A stretch of 64,000 bases of DNA from Eubacterium barkeri (GTDB lineage: Bacteria; Bacillota; Clostridia; Eubacteriales; Eubacteriaceae): positions 186,001 to 250,000 of the forward strand of contig NZ_FNOU01000001.1 of the NCBI RefSeq assembly GCF_900107125.1, read 5' to 3'. The translations under genes were made by a program, and so were the position numbers. The first letter of the stretch is position 1. Each line of letters starts with the position of its first letter. The notes under the pieces were generated by a model. The model saw only the letters and a program-made list of their open reading frames with translations. It searched no databases and had not been told where the DNA came from. Shown one piece after another: positions 58,248 through 64,000 of this stretch.

Positions 58248-59384
58248 ATGCAGCGTCTAGAAAATTATCAGTCAGGAAAATACCGGAATCAAGGCGATTT
58301 TAAATCATTTATTCCTTCCGGTATCAATAAAAAATGGACATGGTCTGATATCGAATTAAATTATCTGCTCGCTCAGGCCAATAAAGAATTAGGTGGATTA
58401 AATACCTATTCTGAACTCATTCCGGATATTGACATATATGTGCGAATGCATATCCGGGTAGAAGCCAATAAATCCAATCGGATTGAAGGCACAAGAACCA
58501 GTATCCAGGAAGATATGATGGGTATAGAGGAAGTGTCGCCTGAAAAACGTGATGATGTCCAGGAAGTCAATAATTACATCAACGCTATGAATCATGGTGT
58601 AACACGAATTATCCAAGACGACTTTCCTTTTACCAGTCGGTTACTTTGTGAAATGCACGAAATCTTGTTACAAGGTGTCAGGGGAGAGCACAAAACACCC
58701 GGTGAATTTAGACGCTCTCAGAATTTTATTGGGGGTTCCATGCCATCCAATGCAATCTATGTGCCACCATCTATGGTGGACATGCCGGAATTAATGGGTG
58801 ACCTTGATAAATTTATGAATCAAATAGAAGGAATACCGGAGCTTATCAAAATTGCCATGATTCATTATCAATTTGAATCCATTCATCCCTTTCTGGATGG
58901 TAATGGACGTATTGGCCGTTTAACAATCCCACTTTATCTGTTATCTAAAAAAGAGCTGCAAACACCTTGCTTTTACATTAGCGATTATTTTGAGAGGAAT
59001 CGAATCGAATATTACGATCGATTACAAAACGTACGCCAACAAAACGATATGGTCGGGTGGATTAAATTCTTTTTAAAAGGAGCTATCGAAACAGCGCAAA
59101 CTGCACGGCTTAAGTTTAAAAACGCAGTTGATCAGGTGAATATCTATCAAAACTACTTGCTATCGAAGCGTACATCCGTGGAATCCCAGCGTAAAATATT
59201 AGAAGCTCTCTACAAAAATCCAGTAGCATCCGTTAGTGATTTATGTACCTGGACCCAGTTAAGTGCTCAAACCATTAATACAACAGTAAAAACACTCCGC
59301 GATGATGGAATCCTTCAAGAAGTTACCGGAAATAAACGGAATCGTATTTTTGTTTTAAAGGATTATTTGATGATCTTTGGATAA
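58248..59384 (+). CDS. Fic family protein (AMPylator) with N-terminal inhibitory motif and C-terminal winged helix
   Basis: 378 aa from the ATG at 58248 (AAAGGAAGG upstream). The inhibitory alpha-helix motif SNRIEG lies near residue 82 and the active site HPFLDGNGRIGR near residue 212, both intact, so the enzyme should be an autoinhibited class II Fic nucleotidyltransferase. The C-terminal ~60 residues form a winged-helix (VSDLCTWTQLSAQTINTTVK). The gene is AT-richer than its neighbours and sits between two ~115-bp direct repeats inside the pilus operon, which indicates insertion. It is unlikely to be a pilus component; the target is unknown. Confidence 0.95.
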   Translation: MQRLENYQSGKYRNQGDFKSFIPSGINKKWTWSDIELNYLLAQANKELGGLNTYSELIPDIDIYVRMHIRVEANKSNRIEGTRTSIQEDMMGIEEVSPEKRDDVQEVNNYINAMNHGVTRIIQDDFPFTSRLLCEMHEILLQGVRGEHKTPGEFRRSQNFIGGSMPSNAIYVPPSMVDMPELMGDLDKFMNQIEGIPELIKIAMIHYQFESIHPFLDGNGRIGRLTIPLYLLSKKELQTPCFYISDYFERNRIEYYDRLQNVRQQNDMVGWIKFFLKGAIETAQTARLKFKNAVDQVNIYQNYLLSKRTSVESQRKILEALYKNPVASVSDLCTWTQLSAQTINTTVKTLRDDGILQEVTGNKRNRIFVLKDYLMIFG

Positions 59385-59403
59385 ACGTAAAATGAGAAAG
59401 CCT

Positions 59404-59517
59404 TAATCAAGGAAAACGCCATTTCCTTGATTAAGAAATTTCTTATTCAAGCAACAAACGGTTTCACTTGAATAAGGAAGGCTCTAATCCGGAAAATGGA
59501 AAATGTTGGATTAAGGA
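59404..59517 (+). repeat. Direct repeat copy 2 (~115 bp) downstream of the Fic gene
   Basis: Same two stem-loops as copy 1 with a handful of differences (one C/T change in the second stem, an A/G change and a one-base gap after TAATCCGG, and two changes near the end). It ends just before the next pilin gene's ribosome site. Confidence 0.95.
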
Positions 59518-59549
59518 CAACTTTAGAATAATGTGAAAGGAGCGCGACA

Positions 59550-60602
59550 ATGGGAACACACTTACGAAAACTCATGGCTAGAAATAATGGGATGACGCTG
59601 GTGGAGGTCATTGTCGCGCTTCTTTTGTTTTCAATGGTGTTTTTGATTTTGCTTTATGGGATTAACTCGGCGCTGAAGGTGATGGGGAATGCCCAGGCCA
59701 TTAATAATGCCACCCAGAGTAATGTGAGCAAGCTGGAGAGCTTAGGGTCCTCTCTGGAAGCTGAAGGGGCAACCTTGACCAATCTTGGGGATAAACTGAC
59801 CATTGATGGAAAGGCCATTGCAGGGACTTTTAAGGTGGCCACGACGAAGAAATCCAATGATCAGACGGATTTGTCCTTAACTCTGTTTCAGCCAGGGACA
59901 CCGCGGAGTACACCGCCATTGCCATCGGTTATGCCTAACCCGGCGGCACCGGGGAATGGGTGGCCGCCCTATGTGCCAAAACCAGAAAATGCAGAGAGTT
60001 TGAAGAGTAACACAGATACCTATAATCATTTAGGCGATAAATTAACATCAACAGCTTATGATCGGATTGTTATTACCGATTCGGTCACTGGAAATATTAA
60101 TGGCAGTGTGCCGCAGCTATTTTTGACAGGATCTCCAGCCATTAATTTGGCTCAAAACAAAAAAGTAGATATCAGTGCGAATTTTTTATATATTTCAGGG
60201 GATTTATACGGAACGAACGCAGGAAATTCGGATAACTCAACAACTTTTATAATTTCGTCGAAAGGCACGAATAATCAAGAAAAGGCTTTAGTTTATTTTA
60301 GCAAAGACATAACCATCAAACTTACTTCAACAAATAATAAGGGCGAATTATCAGGAAGCATAAAACAAGGATATTATCTCCTTCCTGCACCAGAAAAAGA
60401 CGGCTTTAATCTTTTCAGTATTTTATCAGATGAGACGGTAAAACCGAATTTCTCAAAAAAGGTTACAGAAGGTGGATATTACTATGATTTGCAAGATTCT
60501 GAATGTTTAGCTCAATTAAAAACAGAGTTAATCAATCGTGATATCAAGCTTGAAAACGCCAATGACAGCAATGCCTGGATTAACCCCAGTGATTTACAAT
60601 AG
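59550..60602 (+). CDS. Minor pilin-like protein
   Basis: 350 aa. Basic leader with prepilin site G/MTLVEVIVALLLFSMVFLIL. Residues ~115-145 are Pro-rich (TPPLPSVMPNPAAPGNGWPP); the following ~200 residues are encoded by distinctly AT-rich DNA (about 60000-60540) with many Asn/Ser/Lys, unlike the GC-richer 5' part. The C-terminal domain was probably acquired or exchanged separately. GAAAGGAGC precedes the ATG. Confidence 0.85.
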   Translation: MGTHLRKLMARNNGMTLVEVIVALLLFSMVFLILLYGINSALKVMGNAQAINNATQSNVSKLESLGSSLEAEGATLTNLGDKLTIDGKAIAGTFKVATTKKSNDQTDLSLTLFQPGTPRSTPPLPSVMPNPAAPGNGWPPYVPKPENAESLKSNTDTYNHLGDKLTSTAYDRIVITDSVTGNINGSVPQLFLTGSPAINLAQNKKVDISANFLYISGDLYGTNAGNSDNSTTFIISSKGTNNQEKALVYFSKDITIKLTSTNNKGELSGSIKQGYYLLPAPEKDGFNLFSILSDETVKPNFSKKVTEGGYYYDLQDSECLAQLKTELINRDIKLENANDSNAWINPSDLQ

Positions 60603-60616
60603 GAGGGGGACGTACG

Positions 60617-61762
60617 ATGAAACAAAAGCTAAACAGTACTGCGGGTTCCGCCCTCATCTGGGTTCTCGTCCTCTGTATCATCTTCGCCATTCTGGGCACT
60701 GCCATCGCCTGGGTGGCCCTCTCCATGAACAAGCGCAGCGTGACCAATTATGTGCTCCGGCAGGATTATTTCACCTCCCGGTCGGCGCTGGATACCTGTA
60801 TGAATGAGCTGAATGGATTGGCGGAGGATCAAAGCTACAATAACTCTTTTAACGCATACTTGAATGCGAATCTGGTGAACGGCAATAAAAAAATCGTCAT
60901 TACCGATTTCTTTGGAACGGCGGGGGCGACGAAACCTCAGATTAAGAATATGGGAAAATGTACAGTAGATGGGAACTACAGCAAGGGAATCATCACCCTG
61001 AATGCAGTGACTGGCACCGCCAGCGAAGGGAAGGTCAGTCTCACCGCCTATCGCAAAGTGGATGATAAAAACTTATACTGGCCCAATGCCCGCTGGGCGG
61101 TGGAGCTGCCGGTTAGTAATGATAAATTCACCGTCGGTGGGGATGACCCCAATTTTAAGGACGAAGATAACGTGGTGAAGGATGTGGCCATTTATAAGGT
61201 GACCACCAATCAAACGGGAACTCTGGAGATCACCAAGGACGTTAAAACTGAAAAAAAAGCCATTTTTATCTACGTCCAGCCCGGGGTAACCCTGACCATA
61301 AATAATATCACCGTGAGCAATCCGGTGGGTGTGGCATCAAAGTCGTATAACTCGGTGGAGGCCTGGTTTGATGGTGGAGACACTAGCGATTGGAACACCT
61401 ACTACGGTCCGGATATCTTTATCTTCTTACAGGGAACCGAAACCCAAAATGCGACCCTTGCTTTCAGTAAAAATCTGAGTACCACCGGTAAGGATATCCC
61501 CTATCCGCTGTATGTTTCAGGCTCGGGGGCAACCACCGCAGGGGTCACCGGACCAGAGGGGAGCAGTAAGACCCTGGTCTATGGCATCCACAATGCGGGT
61601 AGCAACACTGTGGACTTTAATAAGGAAAAGGATCAGGTACCTGCCCGGCTGCCCATCAGTGGGTACGCCTATGCCGGTGTGCTGGCGACTGGAAATGAAA
61701 CAGGATTAAAAGCCAGCCAATGGACGGTGCAGTCCTATACCAATGGGAGTGATACGCCATGA
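60617..61762 (+). CDS. PilX/GspK-like minor pilus protein
   Basis: 381 aa. The N-terminal helix SALIWVLVLCIIFAILGTAI lacks the FTLVE motif; it follows a short basic leader as in PilX-like proteins. The long external domain is beta-rich (LEITKDVKTEKKAIFIYVQP, VTLTINNITVSNPVGV). GGAGGGGG precedes the ATG and the stop overlaps the next start (ATGA). It probably belongs to the tip/initiation complex with the neighbouring minor pilins. Confidence 0.72.
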   Translation: MKQKLNSTAGSALIWVLVLCIIFAILGTAIAWVALSMNKRSVTNYVLRQDYFTSRSALDTCMNELNGLAEDQSYNNSFNAYLNANLVNGNKKIVITDFFGTAGATKPQIKNMGKCTVDGNYSKGIITLNAVTGTASEGKVSLTAYRKVDDKNLYWPNARWAVELPVSNDKFTVGGDDPNFKDEDNVVKDVAIYKVTTNQTGTLEITKDVKTEKKAIFIYVQPGVTLTINNITVSNPVGVASKSYNSVEAWFDGGDTSDWNTYYGPDIFIFLQGTETQNATLAFSKNLSTTGKDIPYPLYVSGSGATTAGVTGPEGSSKTLVYGIHNAGSNTVDFNKEKDQVPARLPISGYAYAGVLATGNETGLKASQWTVQSYTNGSDTP

Positions 61763-62940
61763 GGAAACCCTACAAGCAGACCCATAAATCTCAGGACGGC
61801 TTTACCCTGGTGGAAATCATCGTCACCCTGGTGATTTTATCCCTGGTTCTCACCGTTGCGGGAACGACCTACCTTTACGGTGTGCGGATGTACACCCAGA
61901 CTGAGGTTAAGAATACCGAGAAGTACGTCGGGGATAATGTCTATAAATACATGCAGCAAAAAATCACCTATGCCACCAAGCTGGAAGTCCGCCCTAACCG
62001 CACCGACGATAAAAGCTATCAAAAGTATATGGCAAATATCAAGGACAATACCCGGGTGGAGGATTCGGGTACCGGGTATCTCTATTTTGGGGATTATGAT
62101 CAGGGTACCCAGGAAAACGTCCTGGGCGAAAAATTCTATGGCAGCTATACCATAAAGTATCAGGTGACCCTGCCAAAGGCCACCAAAGAGGGAGATGAGA
62201 ATACAGCGGTGGAAAATCTCCTGGACCTGACCGTCATGGTCTACGACCAGCAAGGCCAGGAAGTGTATCAAACTGAGGGGCGGATTAAAAACCTGAATTG
62301 CAATCTGACTGTAGAAGGAGAGCGTGGGATGGCCCATACGAACCCCTTGATTGTCTATAATGATACGGCACAACAGGAAATCGATCCCGCCATGGCCATC
62401 GCCAACCAGCTGAGGACGGAATATATTAATTTGTACACCTGCATTGTTGAAAGTTCCACAGTGGACCAAATTGAAGCAAAATATCCGGGATGGAAAGAAC
62501 TGACAAAAGACTTATCGGTTTATTTTAAGACAAATCCGAACAATGATAATATTTTGAAATATTTATTTCAGTATAAATATCACAGCGAATGGCCAAAATT
62601 CCCACAACCACAGGATAATAAGCTTGAAAAATATCCAGAAATAAAGAATTTTTACTATCCAACAGTAACAAAATCATTATATATGCGGCCATATTGTGGT
62701 GTGATGAGTACAACGGATGCAGCATTAGCGGGGAAAAACACCTTTGTTTTTGTAAGTCCAAATAATGCGGCGACAGGGTGGGCCGATATATATTTTATCA
62801 TTGATTGTCAAAGCGGTACCATGTATGCATCAACAAAAGTTTCGAGTGGAAAAATCGCAGGCAATGCTTTTGTGGTGAATCAGGAATGGGTTAAAACTTT
62901 GGAAGAACTTAAAGGTACGGGCTGGAAGATTTTTGAATAA
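61759..62940 (+). CDS. Minor pilin-like protein (PilW-like)
   Basis: 393 aa. Prepilin motif DG/FTLVEIIVTLVILSLVL after a basic leader. The first ~195 residues are beta-rich (DSGTGYLYFGDYDQGTQ, LDLTVMVYDQQGQEVY); from about 62340 on the DNA turns AT-rich and encodes a second domain with many Lys, Tyr and Asn. As in two other pilins of the window, the 3' half differs in base composition from the 5' half. ATGA overlap with the upstream gene couples translation. Confidence 0.85.
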   Translation: MRKPYKQTHKSQDGFTLVEIIVTLVILSLVLTVAGTTYLYGVRMYTQTEVKNTEKYVGDNVYKYMQQKITYATKLEVRPNRTDDKSYQKYMANIKDNTRVEDSGTGYLYFGDYDQGTQENVLGEKFYGSYTIKYQVTLPKATKEGDENTAVENLLDLTVMVYDQQGQEVYQTEGRIKNLNCNLTVEGERGMAHTNPLIVYNDTAQQEIDPAMAIANQLRTEYINLYTCIVESSTVDQIEAKYPGWKELTKDLSVYFKTNPNNDNILKYLFQYKYHSEWPKFPQPQDNKLEKYPEIKNFYYPTVTKSLYMRPYCGVMSTTDAALAGKNTFVFVSPNNAATGWADIYFIIDCQSGTMYASTKVSSGKIAGNAFVVNQEWVKTLEELKGTGWKIFE

Positions 62941-62957
62941 GGGAAAAGGGGAGCGGT

Positions 62958-64000
62958 ATGAATAAAAAAAATAGAGACAATAACGCTGGATTCACCCTGG
63001 TCGAAATCATCGTCACCCTTGTCATTCTGGCCATTGTGGCGGCCTTTACCGTGCCAGCCCTGGGGGGCTTTATTGAGGATGCCCACGCCCGGGACTGTCA
63101 GGCGAAGCGGACAGATTTAGCCAAGGCCTACACCACCCAGCTGGTGGATGATGGGGTGGCTAACCCGGGCAGTACCATTGACATCACGAATATGGAAACC
63201 GTCCTCCAAGCCAAAGGCGCAGTAGGGGGGGATGGCATTGAAACCGCAGCTTTGGACACCCAGTCGGATGATGCCGGGGTCATCACCTATGGACAATATA
63301 CAGGCCTTTGTCCTGATGGCGGTGTTTACGCCATCAAGACAAAGCCAGCTGCGGCTGGGGGCCAGGTCGTTTTTTATTTGGAGTGCAGTAAGCATGGTGT
63401 TGTTGATGTGTGTCAGGGTGCAGACGCATTAAGTGTGGTTAGTATCCGAATCACGAAGACACCCACAAAAACAATTTATAATAAAGGTGAAGAATTTACT
63501 GCGGCTGGTGGAGAAATCGAGGTGACCTTCAAGGATAAGGATGGCAAGCAGACCACCAAAACCATCACGATGACCAATGCCATGTGCTCAAAGCCAGATA
63601 TGCAGCAGGTGGGGGATAACCAGAGTGTAACGGTGAGCTATGGCGGGAAAACGGCCAGTTTTACCATCGATGTCAAAGAAAATATTCAACTGACTGCACT
63701 CAGCATTATAACACCACCAACGAAAACCACCTATTATGTTGGAGAAAGTTTCAATCCGGCAGGAATGGTGGTGACGGCGACCTACTCCGATGGAAGCCAA
63801 AAACCTGTGACGGATTATACCATCACGACACCAGATAAAAACGCAATGCAGAGTACAGGAACAAAAGATATTGGCGTCAGCTATACCGAAGGGAATATAA
63901 CCAAAACGGCGACATGGCAGTCAATTACGGTTAAGCTGGTTCAGGTTCGCATCGTTGATGCCAATGGTGGTATGGTCAAAGAATATACGGATACTGTATC
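62958..64000 (+). CDS. Pilin with bacterial Ig-like domains, 3' end outside window
   Basis: The frame is open from the ATG at 62958 to the window end (347 codons plus two bases). Leader MNKKNRDNNAG is followed by the prepilin site G/FTLVEIIVTLVILAIVAAF and a pilin head with four Cys. From about residue 155 two Ig-like units follow (IRITKTPTKTIYNKGEEFTA and LSIITPPTKTTYYVGESFNP, each leading to a TATYSDG/VTFKDKDG-type strand), resembling Big_3-type domains. A pilin carrying surface-protein Ig modules suggests an adhesive tip subunit. GGGGAGC precedes the ATG. Confidence 0.88.
   Translation, partial: MNKKNRDNNAGFTLVEIIVTLVILAIVAAFTVPALGGFIEDAHARDCQAKRTDLAKAYTTQLVDDGVANPGSTIDITNMETVLQAKGAVGGDGIETAALDTQSDDAGVITYGQYTGLCPDGGVYAIKTKPAAAGGQVVFYLECSKHGVVDVCQGADALSVVSIRITKTPTKTIYNKGEEFTAAGGEIEVTFKDKDGKQTTKTITMTNAMCSKPDMQQVGDNQSVTVSYGGKTASFTIDVKENIQLTALSIITPPTKTTYYVGESFNPAGMVVTATYSDGSQKPVTDYTITTPDKNAMQSTGTKDIGVSYTEGNITKTATWQSITVKLVQVRIVDANGGMVKEYTDTV

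Noticed and set aside
58111-59517. Repeats considered as a CRISPR array
   Set aside because: Only two copies of ~115 bp, separated by a whole Fic gene; no short repeat-spacer periodicity.

Overview
The window reads as chromosomal DNA of an anaerobic, butyrate-forming Firmicute, most probably in the Eubacteriaceae (Eubacterium / Acetobacterium / Pseudoramibacter relatives). The evidence is a complete acetyl-CoA-to-butyryl-CoA operon with Bcd-EtfAB, a butyryl-CoA:acetate CoA-transferase, non-pyrrolysine MttB-family methyltransferases with a corrinoid protein and a pterin-dependent methyltransferase, a clostridial-type fab/acc operon with FabK, a Na+-translocating oxaloacetate decarboxylase, and Gram-positive type IV pili behind a c-di-GMP riboswitch. 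Core genes look moderately GC-rich (about half G+C by eye). Several accessory stretches are clearly AT-richer. The species call is inference.

Layout. 1-6.5 kb: the 3' end of an NRPS gene ending in a thioester-reductase domain, translationally coupled to an Sfp-type phosphopantetheinyl transferase and a GNAT-like gene. 6.5-17.5 kb (minus strand): a MarR regulator and a full fatty-acid operon acpP-accB-accC-accD-accA-fabH-fabK-(NPD/FabX-like)-fabD-fabG-fabF-fabZ, driven by a near-consensus promoter. 17.5-21.4 kb: a LysR regulator, an MFS transporter and a CoA-transferase. 21.4-31.7 kb: a methylotrophy island. Two divergent MttB-like genes flank a sigma-54 activator that lacks a sensor domain (minus strand). 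Opposite them an APC-type transporter, two MttB paralogues, a corrinoid protein and an MtrH/MtqA-like methyltransferase follow an excellent -24/-12 promoter with upstream inverted repeats. 32-38.3 kb: thl-crt-hbd-bcd-etfB-etfA behind tandem Rex-like operators. 38.3-39.5 kb: a MerR regulator divergent from an operon of three tiny related proteins (18, about 37 and 29 aa) with matching MerR-type operators. 39.5-46.3 kb: a purine permease, a small membrane protein, the but CoA-transferase, a DUF559-gamma-carbonic-anhydrase fusion, and a small sigma factor with DUF1659, DUF2922 and an M15 peptidase. 46.3-64 kb: a pilin behind the riboswitch, a ligase-like membrane protein, an Oad operon, then a type IV pilus operon (pilin, PilD, PilC, PilM-N fusion, PilO-like, minor pilins). 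A Fic gene sits inside the pilus operon between two ~115-bp direct repeats.

How it fits together. Methyl groups from an unidentified quaternary amine would pass through the MttB/corrinoid/MtqA relay to tetrahydrofolate. Acetyl-CoA is either carboxylated for lipid synthesis or condensed to butyryl-CoA under NADH-sensing Rex control. Butyrate is released by the But enzyme, and Oad couples oxaloacetate decarboxylation to a sodium gradient. The least familiar items are the MerR/microprotein unit, the sensorless sigma-54 activator with MttB-like partners, the Fic cassette in the pilus operon, and the DUF559-gamma-CA fusion. No tRNA, rRNA, CRISPR array, transposase or replication origin was recognised.
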